From Paracamarosporium sp. OC-R06-R3 (taxonomy: Eukaryota; Ascomycota; Dothideomycetes; Pleosporales; Didymosphaeriaceae), in contig JACVRA010000165.1 in NCBI GenBank assembly GCA_019828545.1, positions 186,001 through 250,000 on the forward strand: a DNA stretch of 64,000 nt. Direction: 5' to 3'. The notes under the pieces are model-generated. The model had not been told where the DNA came from, did no database searches, and saw only the letters and a program-made list of their open reading frames with translations. The position numbers and the translations under genes were made by a program. The stretch's first letter is position 1, and the number at the start of each line of letters is the position of its first letter. Of this stretch, positions 24,227-37,235 are shown piece after piece.

Positions 24227-25962
24227 CGCTCTGGGTTTAAAGCGGCCGTCTTATGTGCAGACGTCGTAAGTATGTTGGACAGCGCATGAGGATGTTGTTT
24301 TGTGGATCCCCTTGAAGCGAGACGCGCACGAGCTTCGATGTCATCGGTCGCCGTCCACGTGCACGTATCGCTGACTCAGCACTCGCTTTGCCGACCCAGA
24401 ACACCAGCTTCAAGTACATCATTATTCGACGTACCTTACCAGTCAACGTTATGCTTTTGATCAAAAACTCTCCGAAAGGGGCGCAATCTAGACATATTAC
24501 AATCAACTGCGCAACAATTGACATTGCCATATTCCAGTCGAATCCGCTGTGAGATGCTGAAGATTTGTATACCGCATCAATTCCAACGGATCGACGTCGG
24601 TGGCTCCAGAGACTGCAGTAGAACAGCGACTGCTCCCCGGACATTCGCGCCGTCTGAGCTTACTTCACGACGCGTCCCGAATCCGCCGGAGCGTGGGCCC
24701 TAGACAAGCATTTAGAGAGTGCTTGGCGAATGCTTGACCGCAAGCTTGGATCGTCACTCTAGCGCAACCCTGCGTGGAGGATCCTCGGGCCATACAGCGA
24801 AGGCGTGGCCGAGCCCGCCGTCCAGCACTGGACTGCTCAAGGCCGCCCAAACCAACGACCTGGTGCATGGCAGACGGTGCATGCCATCCGATCTCCAGTA
24901 GCATTGTGCACTTGAGCGAAAGGCGTGGGCGTCTGAAGGCCGGCGCTTCGGGGTGCATGACCTGGTCCAACTGGGCAGAACGCAGGACGCTGACCCACTC
25001 GCCTCGTTCGCTCGTTCGTGTGTCTGCGGCTGTTCCATCCTGCGTCTTTCTCCCAGCTTCCCTCCACCGCCATAAGCCCATTCCTTGTGGCCTTTTCCCA
25101 CTGATCGTCTCGTCTTCTCCTTGGGCTTGGTGCATACCACTTCTTCAACACCGTCAACCGTCTGTTCATCTGGCACCCTGCTTCTCGCGGTGCCCACCGT
25201 AGCGGTCCACCTCAATCCCGGACATCAGGTTTACAATCGACTTGGCAGGGCCAAGAGCGCGGTGGCAGATCGTTCCTCTGGGCAGCCTCGTTCTCGACGT
25301 CAGGTACGTTTGTTTCCATGCTCTGGAGTCTCGAACAAGGTCGCCTGCGCTACCACCCCCGTTCGCTCTTCCCCTCGCGTGGATGGTGAGGCTTTGCGCA
25401 CCATGCGCCGTATCGCGTTCCCCGCCAGCATAGCCCCCAACCATCGATTCTCCCCAGCCCAAGCGGGTCCACTGCGGGACTATCATCTTGATTGCCACTC
25501 CCACTTCGTTGCGTCGCAATGCTGACTGCATCTTCGCTGAGCTTAGACACTGTGCCCTGTTGTTTGACTTGGTCGTTTATCCTGAGCGCAGCCCCTGGCC
25601 GACCTGAGACGGTTGCGCATCACCCGTCGTCCGCACACTTTGCGGCGCATCAAACATCTGCGTCTGCTGGCTATCAACACCACCTTCGCGCTGCCCGCCG
25701 CACCCGCCGCCTCCGCCGCCTCTCTGTGTCGCGTTCGCCTTTGCATTTGACCTCCGGGTCGCTCCCGCCCTCTGTGTACCAGCTCGCGTGCCTCCCTCCC
25801 TACCTGCGGACGCTGCACCGCCTCGAACCGCCCGTCCGTCACGCCCCAACTTGCATCGCACGCGGTATTAGGTCACATCCACGCGCCGATTGGATCGACT
25901 GCACTGTGTCGCTTCTGTAGACTAGGTGCGGGTTGCCGCATGATGTTTGCGGGCCACAGAGC
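24227..25962. other. divergent intergenic region: CSC1-like and PalF promoters
   Basis: About 1.7 kb. Frames of 100-156 codons occur on both strands between 24665 and 25861, overlap each other and show no family motifs, so I read them as compositional. The part near 25963 is pyrimidine-rich and likely the palF leader. Confidence 0.5.
24356..24361. promoter_or_regulatory. CACGTG E-box upstream of the CSC1-like gene
   Basis: A CACGTG hexamer 130 bp upstream of the CSC1-like ATG (24226), immediately followed by a second ACGT. Candidate bHLH-factor site by analogy only. Confidence 0.3.
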
Positions 25963-28534
25963 ATGACTTCCAGTCCGACCGTTACCTCGACCCCCTCAGT
26001 CTCCGGCAGGTCGCTTCTGTCCCGACTCCGCGCGCCACTCAAATCCAAGACGCGCAATTTCACCGAATTCTACATACAACCAGATGATCCGCACCGGCAG
26101 TATGCGCCTGGAGACGTCATCAGTGGTAGTGTCATAGTCAAGATCGTTAAGCCACTGCGCATAACACATCTGGTCATCTCGCTGCATGGCTATGCCCAGG
26201 TGTACAAGAATCCGAACTCGCCGGGCGACGCATACAAAAATTATAGCGCTACAGTGGGCTCAGGAAAGGGCAAAAAACCCGGGAGCTACTTTGGCAATGG
26301 TTTCGTCTCGTTGTTCGAGGACGAGGCAGTCCTTTGCGGAGAAGGGAGGCTAGGAGAGGGCGTTTATCATTTCAACTTTGAATTGGAGTTTCCGTCTAAA
26401 GGGTTACCTAGCAGTATAGACGTAAGCGCGGAACCCACACTGGCTTCCGTTTCCCACTAACACGTACTGATAGTTTGAGCGCGGGACTATATCGTATATG
26501 CTGACCGCCAGTCTAACAAAACCGACAACCATATCCCCTGTTTCGTCGTGCGATGCCAAGGTTCATTTCATGGATATTCTCGACGTCGCTTCTGTACCTG
26601 AACCAAAGCCCAGGGTAATATCATTAGAGCCCATATCTCGAAGAGGGCGAGCAAGGACTCCGAAAAAGCTGCCACAAGTGCAGGAGTCGACACTACAAGT
26701 ACCATCGAGCGCAGAATCCACACGGAGTGCGCGAGTGTCAGAATCAAACCTCGGCGTTGACGAAGCCGATAATCCGGGCAGCCCTGCACCTAGTGATACA
26801 AGCTTCGAGAGTCAGATGAGCAGCGACAATGCCTCTGGTACAGAGTACGGCGTGCGATCAGTAAATACTGCACTGGATAGTACCTTATCCAACGCCAATC
26901 AGATAAGTGTAAAGGGCAAGATCATAACAGCGACTATCGAAGTGTCCAAGGGTGGCTTCCTGCGAGGTGACAACATACCCCTAAGGATCTCAGTCAACCA
27001 TACAAAGCACGTAAGAAGTCTAAAGGGCATAATCGTCACGCTTTACAGACAGGCAAGGGTCGACATGCACCCTGCATTGCCTGTTTTGCCAAACAGCAAG
27101 AATGACAAGGCCAAATCTGAGGACTATTACCCCAAGTCACGCACAGGTCTCGGTGGCTTGTCTCTCTCTTCGGCCGGGTCCAGCCACTTGTTCCGCAAGG
27201 ATCTTTCTCAATCATTCGCCCCTCTCTTTGTCGACCCTAGAACGCTTACTGCGGAGGTCAAATGTGCAGTAAGGGTACCAGACGAAGCTTTTCCTACTAT
27301 TTCCAATGTACCAGGAGCAATGATAAGTTTCAGGTACTTTGTAGAAGTCGTCGTCGATATCCAGGGGAAGCTTTCAGGACTCGATCGCATCCTTCCTAGT
27401 ACTGGTCTTGTACCATTGAATACTAACTCAGGTATGGGTGCCTTAGGACCTGAAGATGCAAATGGAAGTATGTTTTCTACATGGGGTGGCAACTTTGCTG
27501 ATACGGACTCGATACGGCGCGAAAAAGGCGTGGTATCAAGCCTGTTCGAGGTTGTCATTGGCACCAAGGACAGCGAAAGAAGTGGCAAGCGGAGGGCTCA
27601 ACCTGTTGATGTCCGACCGGATGTTCAGGAGATACCGCTCGAGCAAACGCCTTCAGTGGCTGGGGATCAAAATCAAGACTACTACGGATACGAGCCAGAT
27701 GGCCAATACTACGACCAGTATGCCCATGACGGTGTTTACGACGAAGCTCCAGGATATCACGACAGTAGCAGCTCACAAGCACCGTATATCCTGCAGGTGG
27801 AGAACGAAGAAGGATTGTCCGAGAAGGAACGAATGCGACGGGCAGAAGCACGTCTCCTACCTTCACAACCCCTAGGAGAAGACGGGGCATCTGTTCCGTC
27901 TGACATTCCGCAAGGCATACCGCCTTCAGCACCCATACTTGATGAGGATGATGACACAAACCCTCATTACGTTGCGGCGGAATCATCATTATCCGCCTCC
28001 AGACCTCCACCGCGTCCACCACCATCCTTCTCAGCCGCCACCGCATCCCCTGCACGACATTTACAACGTGCCGTCATTGACGATGATAATCGGACAACTA
28101 CCACAGGCTCCTCACTAACTATCAATGCCAATCCTGGGTACTCGTCTGTGTCCGCCAGTGTCAATCCGAATGCAACAAAAGCTCTTCCTGCTCTCCCTTC
28201 GCCTTTACCAGCTTCTGCGCCAGACTATTCTCCTTCGTCGTCAGCGCACGTACAACCCACAGACGATAAGCAAGAACTCCAGCGAAGAAGGCTGGAGCTG
28301 GAACGGAGCGCACCACCGACGGACCATCCAGAAGAAGAAGAGGAAGAAGCAACAACGTCGTCCCGTGGACCTTCTGCACCGCCAACAGACGATATGCGGG
28401 GTCTCACACTGGCACCTTCGGCACCGATGCTAGACGACGACGATGAGGGACTCGTGAGCGCTGTGAGGCCGGGACCAAGCCGGGATCATAGCGAGAGGAG
28501 GGTGAGTGAGCAGTTACCGGAGTATCAGAGGTAG
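25963..28534 (+). CDS. palF: pH-response arrestin PalF/Rim8
   Basis: Exons 25963-26421 and 26474-28534 (52-nt intron) give 839 residues. PalF/Rim8 links the ambient-pH sensor PalH to ESCRT at the plasma membrane. The arrestin N-domain is clear (FTEFYIQPDDPHRQYAPGD, ISGSVIVKIVKPLRITHLVI, then LCGEGRLGEGVYHFNFELEF), continuing across the intron as FERGTISYMLTASLTKPTTI, a PalF hallmark. The arrestin C-domain (residues ~300-480) has GGFLRGDNIPLRISVNHTKH and YFVEVVVDIQGKL. The last ~300 residues are disordered and Pro/Ser/Asp-rich, with repeated SAP.LDDDD-like and PSAPPTDD segments that could be ubiquitin or ESCRT docking sites (inference). ATG 25963 is the first in frame after upstream non-coding sequence. 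Confidence 0.94.
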
Positions 28535-29177
28535 CGTGGATTCGAATTGATCGGCAAAACTTTTGCATTATATGCGCGATGCCATTTAGAGTTACGTTCT
28601 TTGTAATGAAATGCATGATTTGGAGTAGACCTGGGCTGGGCTGGTTAGAATCGGCTTGGGCCGGGCCGCAAAATGCGTGTTTCTTTGATGGAAATTTCAT
28701 GATACCTTTATGTAGGGGAATGAAGCGAACTTTGGGACTTGAATGATCGCACTCGAATTATGAACCGTATGACGTGCGGGTTGAACTTGTGCTTTGTATC
28801 CGTACAGTATTGAATTATCAACGAGGGTTGTTCGTGTCTATATCAGCTCCCCAGGCATCCACATCACCGTTGCAACCCTTCAGCATAGCGTTTTGGTCGC
28901 AGGTATGCTAATTAACCGTTGTCACCGTATTCTATGTACCCAATGCTTCGCGCCCACTGACATCAGATCCCTCTTCAACCATGGAGTGATAGAAGCCCGT
29001 TGTTGGCACGATGGCAACGTACATAATAGAGATAATCATCGTGATAGATGACGATCAGATACCATCGTTCACAAAATGTGCTCCTCTGTTATTTTAGATC
29101 TCACAGGCTTTTGACGGACGATAATATCGAGTGACTTCCCATGCTCCCTACAAGTCGAGACGTAGAATCGACCGATT
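28535..29177. other. convergent intergenic region, no gene seen
   Basis: Between the 3' ends of palF (plus) and the coiled-coil gene (minus). A small GGGCTGGGCTGG-type repeat occurs near 28630. Nothing else was recognised. Confidence 0.5.
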
Positions 29178-29846
29178 TCAGTTCAGCTGCTTCATACGAT
29201 GCTCGATGACCATCTCAAGGGCTTTGGAATGGAATACGTAATCCTTGCGCAACTCAGCCAACTTCTGGGCCATGGCGGCTTCGATCTGGGTTTTCATTTC
29301 GAGAAGATCTCTCAAGCGGGCCAGCTGGGCATTGTGAGCCTCACAGCTAAATTTCACATCAGCATGTTTCATCAACAGAGAGGTAGTGAGACACTCTACG
29401 CTCTCGCTTCATGCTCGTCGAAGTGTGAGGTGATGGCTTCCTGCATGTCGGCGTGGGCTTCTTTGTAAGCTTTGTAGACACCCTGTTTGCGAGTTTCATT
29501 GCGTTTGCGTCGCTATACGGCGTTAGGGTACATTTTGTACGAAGTGGTCATCTCTTGAAATCTGGTCGTGCTACGCATGTGGACATACAGTGGTTTGCAT
29601 GTCAATCAACAATTCCTGTACCGTTGTAGAGTGAGGAGTGTTTCTGAAGAGTCCGGTCCCAATGCCCTCAACCATTTCGTCGGCCTCGAAATCGCCGTCA
29701 TTCGGGTCATCGGCCTCCCCATGGTCGTCGATGATTTCCTGTTCGTACTTCTCCGCACGTTGCTTCAAAACTCGACGCATGCCATGTTGGGAGAGTACCT
29801 GGGCAATGGTGTGATTGGGTTTTTTAGTAGTGTGAGGCGGAGCCAT
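29178..29846 (-). CDS. small coiled-coil protein of unknown function
   Basis: Exons 29846-29589, 29512-29400 and 29346-29178 give 179 residues; both introns have good donors (GTATGT, GTAGAG) and phases agree. The N-terminal half is basic then acidic (AEKYEQEIIDDHGEADDPND). After VQELLIDMQTT a basic RRKRNETRK stretch begins a continuous helix (YKEAHADMQEAITSHF..RLRDLLEMKTQIEAAMAQKLAEL) to the end, likely a coiled coil. The outline loosely recalls Cor1/SYCP3-type proteins (acidic arm, basic patch, long helix), but I cannot assign it. It is divergently arranged with eIF3m, 356 bp apart. Confidence 0.75.
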
Positions 29847-30202
29847 TATCGCGGTAGTACGTCCACAGAGAGTCGTTTTTGTATCGCTCTTGGAGAACGC
29901 AGTATTTTCAGCTTTTTCGTCCTACTTTTGTAAAGAAAGAGAATATTAGTGCTAGGTGTTAGTGGAGCAGATTGAGAGTGTTTGATTTGGTGTCCCCAAG
30001 CTTCTTGAGATGCAATGCAACGAAGTTTAGAAAGTTGAGCGAGAACGACGGAAGGAGCCCCGCACCACGTGACGTGGAATTTTGAAATCTTGGCACGCAC
30101 CCACCACGGCAGGCGCAACCTTCGACGAAGTCACGACAACGCGTGTACTGCGATCCCCACCCGTCCACATACTCCAGGCGTATCTTCACGCGGTCGCCCA
30201 AT
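29847..30202. promoter_or_regulatory. divergent promoter with CACGTG box
   Basis: A 356-bp region drives the coiled-coil gene (minus) and eIF3m (plus). CACGTG at 30066-30071 is directly followed by ACGTG, giving two overlapping ACGTG cores, 132 bp upstream of the eIF3m ATG. Regulatory role inferred from position only. Confidence 0.45.
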
Positions 30203-31572
30203 ATGCCCGGTCCTACGACTACGCTGCTTATCGAGGGCACCTTCGAGGAGCTTGCCGACGAGCTCGCACAATACATCGACAACCTCAAAAAATCCCAGGG
30301 CGACGAAAGCTCAGCGATCCAGTCCGAGACCGCGGAATTGTTGAAAGACAACAAGAAAGATGAAGTGCTCAAGAAGCTTGTTATGGGCAGCCAGACCCTC
30401 AATCAGGCACCAGAGAAGGGTAATGGAGTCATACAATGTGCGAAAGAACAATGCTAATGCTGTGGCGCGCAGAATTCATAGCAGCATACAACCTCCTCAT
30501 TCACCTCGTACGACAGTCGCCGAATCTTCCTATGTTCCTTCCCAAGATCTGCGCCCACCTCAGTGCTCCAATCAGTTCCTCGCCCGCCAACGGTGGCGGA
30601 CTCGCTTTGTCAGTACTCAGTACCGTGTTCAACACGCTCCCCTCAGACCACTCGGAGTTGCGATATCATGTTCTCCTTGCCATTTTGCGAGTTATCCGAG
30701 CGACATCGAACTTCGAGACTCTACGGCCACAACTTAAGCAGTTGGATGCATGGCTTGAGGAATGGGAGACGGAGGAGGCAGACGACCGCAAACTATACCT
30801 GGCAGTGAGTGACGTCGCCGCTGATGCCGGCGAGGAAGAGCAGGCGTACACATACCTTCTCCGTGCTCTCCGCACGTTCAACGCGGACCAGGTTTCCTCA
30901 CAGGAAGCCCGCGACCTCTCTATTCGCGCTTTGAAATCCGCCCTCATCCACCCCAGCCACTATGATTTCCAAGACCTCACCGATCTCGACTCCGTGCAGG
31001 CGCTCCGCAATTCTGACCCAATATACTTCCAACTCCTCGAGATCTTCAACTCAGAGTTGTTGGACGACTTCAACGATTTCAAGGACGAACATGAAGGCTG
31101 GATCGACGAGGTCGGTCTTGATGGTGCCGCCCTCAACCGCAAGATGCGATTGCTCACTCTTGCTTCGATAGCCGCATCGGCGGCGCAGACGCGCGAGTTG
31201 CCATACGCACACATTGCCAAGTCACTGCAGATACCTTCCGAGGATGTCGAAATGTGGGTAATTGATGTGATCCGCGCCGGTCTCGTGGAGGGTAAGCTCA
31301 GCCAGCTCAAGCAGACCTTCCTCATTCACCGATCAACATACCGTGTGTTTGGCGAGAAGCAATGGCGGGAGGTGTCGTCGAGATTGGATATGTGGCGAAG
31401 TGGTCTGGAGGCTGTTTTGCAAGTCGTGCAACAAGAGAAGGCGAGGTTTGCACAGGAGAAGGTGGATGAGCAGAACAGGATTGAGCAGAAGTTGGAGCAG
31501 GCGAACAGAGGCGGCGCACGCGGTGGTAACAAAGGAAAGCCAAGGCCTATGATTGACGACGAGATGGACTAA
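30203..31572 (+). CDS. translation initiation factor eIF3 subunit M
   Basis: Exons 30203-30419 and 30473-31572 (53-nt intron with GCTAAT branch) give 438 residues. It is a PCI-domain subunit of eIF3, which recruits mRNA to the 40S ribosome in the cytosol. Visible marks: N-terminal TLLIEGTFEELADELAQYI, the helical array with LDAWLEEWETE, and the C-terminal PCI winged helix (AHIAKSLQIPSEDVEMWVIDVIRAGLVEGKLSQLKQ, read in parts) followed by RSTYRVFGEKQW, all typical of eIF3m. The end is a charged helix and a Gly/Arg/Lys tail (RGGARGGNKGK). The start at 30203 gives the short MPGP N-terminus usual in fungi. Confidence 0.95.
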
Positions 31573-31819
31573 ATGAATAGGGCATTGGGGTGTTGCTGGC
31601 TGACTTGTTTGTTCTTTTATCAAAACGGTAGGGTTGGAAGCGAATGCATCAGAGGCTTTCTAGGTTAATGGGCGGATTTGCAGCCCAGGTGCTACACGAT
31701 AGAAATGCAATACAGACTTCAAACTTCGCGTTCACAAGGCATTGCAAAGTATAAATATTATCGATGTATTCTAGACCGTCTAAGCGTCTAGGTATAGGCC
31801 GAGATCTTATTACTTCCAG

Positions 31820-32878
<1,059 letters not shown>

Positions 32879-33318
32879 AGTGAGGTTTCTGGGGTATGAC
32901 GGTGGGGGGCAGGTGTGTATGCAAGACGACTTTTGATTGGCGCTAAGCTTGGCGGGGTTAGCTTACGAGACACCGAAGGTCAATCAACATCGTACCTTGC
33001 TTGCTTTTCACTCTGCGCTTATCCTAGATCGATCGAGGTCATTATTCGAAGCGGCATCCTAGCTTCACATATCAATCACCAAGTGCCCTGCTTGGTTACA
33101 TCACTGGCCAAGCGCGATAACGATCCTGCCTATAAGATTGAGTGGAACGTGACACAGAGTTGCACTTTCACTTTCTCACACTTCACAGCAGCTGACCAAC
33201 TAATGCGTAGCTGCCTGTTGTGCCAAAACTCAATCATTCTTCACTCAATCCTGCTTGGCCAATTGATTGACAGTTACTGGACGCTCCACAACAACTGATC
33301 CTCGACTAACCCCACGAC
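32879..33318. other. divergent intergenic region, no gene seen
   Basis: Promoter space between the small TM protein/URA6 unit (minus) and the 2EXR-like gene (plus). No coding signal or clear regulatory motif. Confidence 0.45.
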
Positions 33319-34414
33319 ATGAAAAGAAAAGGCGGTCAGCTCGCGCACACACGGGCCGGAGCCAAGGTGAAGAAGAAAGCTGGATTTCTGGATCTAGCTG
33401 GAGAACTGAGGAACAAAATTTACGGCTATCATTTCCAACAATGCTTTATATGCGAATTTGCTGGCAAAGACGCACAGCTGCGTCAAAGGCAATCTATGAT
33501 CTTCAGGTTCTCACGTCCGCGAACGTATTATCAGATTCGTGAGATGGAATTTGGCTCTACAACAACCGTCCGCTTCCCCAGGGTGCTAGGTATGTGCTAT
33601 GAAACCATCAATCTATGAGGCTTTGTCAACAATATCATTCCAACGGCATAAGTTCCCATGCCGTCACAGAGTTGGCGATACACAGGCGCATCACCTTGAA
33701 CTTTTGACTTGATACAACATTGACAAATCATTTTTAGGACGCTATGAACGCATTCAAGGGCTCGATACCTACTGGAACACATCTCTTACCGGCTTGGTCT
33801 TTGTCTGCAAGCAAGTACACACTGAAACCATTGGTTTTCTCTACAGGGAAACGACATTCGCATTCGACTCACCCAACCGGATCATCAACTTCCTCAAGGT
33901 GCCTTCGGCAGTCAACTTGATCAATGTGACTAAGATAGAGCTACACTATCATACTTATGGTGATCCAAAGAGGAGTGATGATCTTCAATGGAAACAGAAA
34001 CACATCGACAGTTGGAGTCGTACCTGCAAGGCTGTTGCCACACAGTTGATCAACTTACAACAGATCCATGTCTGGTTGCATATCAACGAGAGTACTGTGC
34101 GCTTAGATATCCATGAGCCTTATCTCAAACCCATCTTCTTGTTCCGCAAATACAGCGACCCAAAGAGGACATTAGCTAAGGCGCTCACAATAGCTGCGGT
34201 GCGCATCAACACTGTCTGGAATAAACCGGGTAGCTTCCTGAATCACGACTTGAGATTGGCGTCCGAACACCTCCATCATTTGTTTGGAGAAGCAATCAGT
34301 CGCGTAATTCTTGGTGAGACACCGGAGGCGGCCATGGTGGATTTCAACAGCGCATGGGAGAACACGTATGTCCGGTGGCATCACCATCTCCGATTTGCGA
34401 TTACGGGTTGGTAG
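33319..34414 (+). CDS. 2EXR/DUF7730-like protein of unknown function
   Basis: Exons 33319-33589 and 33738-34414 (148-nt intron, donor GTATGT, TTTTTAG acceptor) give 315 residues. After a basic N-terminus comes FLDLAGELRNKIYGYHF, the LPxELRNxIY-type motif opening many fungal 2EXR/F-box-like proteins. Later LTGLVFVCKQVHTETIGFLYRETTFAFDS matches the second typical element (cLL.tCrqi..Ea..llY..ntF.f). The family is greatly expanded in filamentous ascomycetes and lacks a proven function. Neighbouring accessory-looking genes fit a lineage-variable stretch. Confidence 0.82.
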
Positions 34415-35723
34415 AGCATCACGGCGGTCTTTTCGGTCGTTCGAAGACACTGTTAGCGATATACCTAAAGTGAGATTGGAGTTAGTTGAAAACATAATCT
34501 GTATCAAGCTTGTGCCTTAAGCAACACAGTAGTGTTGACAACTTGTGTGCAGGTTGTAAACCGAGTCATGGAGCATTATGCCAAGGCACATGATATAACG
34601 GTCTTCTTCTTAGTCTCGCCTATCGATCGGACGATCGATAGCACCGAAAACCTTCTAGAAACTGCAGCGCCTAGGCTCTCGCATCATCCTCCCTCCTTGG
34701 TGAGCGCGGCATTGTTTCACAGTCACCGTTCGATGAGACCTTAGAACCCAGGTGGTAGTGCGATGTTACCAGATTTAAAAAAAAAAAATCCACCCTACTG
34801 TATAGATCTGCAGGGGTGGACAACAGCGTGGGAGGCAAGGGCTTTATTAGGTCCGTTTTGTGAGTCGCAACAGAAGTAATATCACAAAGCGTCCGGTACC
34901 TAGAGCGGTGGTACATAATAGTTCGTAATTCGCATTCGTGGACATCGTGTGCCCGCTTGACTAAGGTCGCAGCCGGTGCTTCAGATTCCGTCGCATGTGG
35001 ACCAGGGCCGTTTCACACTTGTACAACCAAGCTATGAGGCTGATCAGCATAACCAGCCACAAACTCCCATCAGAATGGTATTATGTATATCGAAAAAGGC
35101 CAGCTAGCAAGGTAAGTTTGAAATACGAGATAGCGTTCGAACTGGGCCGAAGATATCCACACTTCATTTGAAGCCTCACTATCCGAATGATAAGTTGAAG
35201 AGCTTTCTTGAACCAAGCCGCGTCACATCCTTCCCGCCTTCTGTGGACCCATTCTCATTCCTAGATTGATTTTGGGAGAGCTAGAACTCGGATCTATTCC
35301 CCACGACCCGCAAACGCCAGGATTTTCCGGGGCGCGACTTCTCGATCGTTCAAAATTCCGCAGTTTTCAGAGCCTGCTAGAGTACCCAAGGAGACTTTCA
35401 AATCCTCTGAGTGCTATTTGGACCTGGGACCTAGCTCGGTCAATGTCTCAATTCAACGAGACAACCGAAAGTCAATCTTCCACCACTTCCACCACACAAA
35501 TCCTGTGACTAGGAGAGTGTCAACGCGGTGGCCAGCTTGACCCTCGAAGAAGAGTGATCCAGCCAGTAGGCCCGGAACTGTCACCACTGCAGGTCAGTGA
35601 GGACTTTTATTTCGAAGAGCAGCAGGGTTGCTCTAAAGAATCGCGGATTTAGGAACCACGCTACCGGTACCTTTCCATCAATTCCTTACGAATCGATTAA
35701 ATGCATTTGTCTTCGGTCCGGAT
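34415..35723. other. intergenic region, no gene seen
   Basis: 1.3 kb with a short A-run near 34778-34788 and only short frames. No repeats or transposon ends recognised. Confidence 0.45.
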
Positions 35724-37017
35724 ATGGTTCCTAATCGATCGCTTTTTGTCCGGCAAAGTTTCTCAGTTCCTCACGTAAGTAACACAACATGATTCTCATT
35801 CATATATGCATGCAAGACTAACCTTCAAAGCCACCTGGAATCGCGCCTCTGCCGCCGCCGCGTCTGTTTGATGAATCTAGGGCACCAGATATTGTAGCTG
35901 GAAATGTGCTTCTTCAACTGTTAGGGACGCTGTTCTTCATTGCGAGAGCATACTCGCGTCTAATACTTAGTAACTCTTGGAAAATAGAGGATTCTTTGCT
36001 TGCGACTGCATGGGTAAGCCGTGCGAACCTCACTGGTCCTTCTTTGTTAACTTTACGAAGGTATTTGCTATCGCATTTAGCTCATGTCAATACGGACAAG
36101 TAGCTCATGGCGCTGGGCATCACCTTGGAGTCGTCCTTCATAACAATCCAAGCGACGCCGTGGATAGTCAGAAATGGGCATACGCCGCGAACCTTATTTT
36201 GTTTCCCGCTCTGGCTTTCCCCAAGCTCAGTATTTGCGATGCTTATTCTCGCCTTTTTGGCGAGAGCCTTTTGAATCGGCGAATGATACAAGCTTTGGCT
36301 ATCTTGATATCAGTTCCTACTATCCCTTTCTTCTTCTTGAGTATCTTTCAATGCAGACCAATCCACGTATACTGGACAGAGGGCCGACCGTTACCTAAAT
36401 GCAATCTGATCGACTTCAAGATGTTCTACATCCATGGAAGCATCAATGCTTTCGTCGACATTGCGCTCATGATCATCGTCCTACCACGCGTTATGGAGCT
36501 TCATGTCAGCCAACGTCAGAAATGGGCATTGGCTGGAATCGTAGGCTTGGGCTCGCTTGCCGTCGTGGCTGGAATACTGCGGATGGTGCGCCTCTCTTTA
36601 ACACTGTCGAAGCCAAACTTCGATGCTAGCTGGGATGCCTACGACATATCGATTTGGACCTCGACTGAGATCTATGTGAGCTTGATATGCGCTGCAGCTC
36701 CGGGTATCAAGCCAGTAGTGTCGCTCATACTCCCCAAGATACTCGGAACATCCCTTGCGAGCCGGACACGTACTGTAACGAGAGATGGCCAGACGGGACC
36801 TATCGAGCTGCATTCGAAGATGAAGAGAACGACCATCGGCAGCGCAAGGACAAGGAAGAACACCCATGACACTATCTTAGACATAGGGGATGGTCCGTAT
36901 ACGAATGTCGGAAGGGGTGTAGACAGGGCTTCATTGGAATTGGCAAATAAGGATCATGAGAGACGGCATACAAGGGAGCTATCGGATATACTGATTATTC
37001 AGACGAATGCTCGATGA
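35724..37017 (+). CDS. fungal rhodopsin-domain integral membrane protein
   Basis: Exons 35724-35774, 35831-36013 and 36061-37017 give 396 residues. The family (plasma-membrane seven-TM proteins of Pezizomycotina, CFEM-GPCR/Pth11-related core) is recognised from RLFDESRAPDIVAGNVLLQL, DSLLATAWVFAIAFSSCQYG (split by intron 2), GAGHHLG, KLSICDAYSRLF, FFFLSIFQCRPIHVYW and the last TM region ICAAAPGIKPVVSLILP. About seven hydrophobic segments precede a ~110-residue polar cytosolic tail. No CFEM domain is present. The first exon (17 codons from ATG 35724) rests on a perfect GTAAGT donor and an ACTAAC branch but is short; it is the least certain part. No ligand or partner can be inferred. Confidence 0.87.
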
Positions 37018-37235
37018 ACCAAGAGAGCGACCGGAAAGCCCAGTATCATCTGCAGTGCAGTAGTGCATTGGGCTCCAAACCCCAGAGACGGCAAAGAAAA
37101 ATCTTGTTGAGAGGACTGCATAAATACGACGGTCGTTTGGCATTGACGACTGCCTCATGTGGCCCAAGGTCAATTCGAACTGATCACGGATAGTGTGTCG
37201 GTTCGCGTTTACCAAACCACGGGTAGCGGAAGCCT

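Noticed and set aside
24237..24644. 135-codon minus-strand frame upstream of the CSC1-like gene
   Set aside because: The real gene start at 24226 is explained without it and its sequence has no domain character.
24665..25861. Overlapping 100-156-codon frames on both strands between the CSC1-like gene and palF
   Set aside because: Frames on both strands cover the same GC-rich DNA, have low-complexity Arg/Pro/Ser composition and no motif or splice support.
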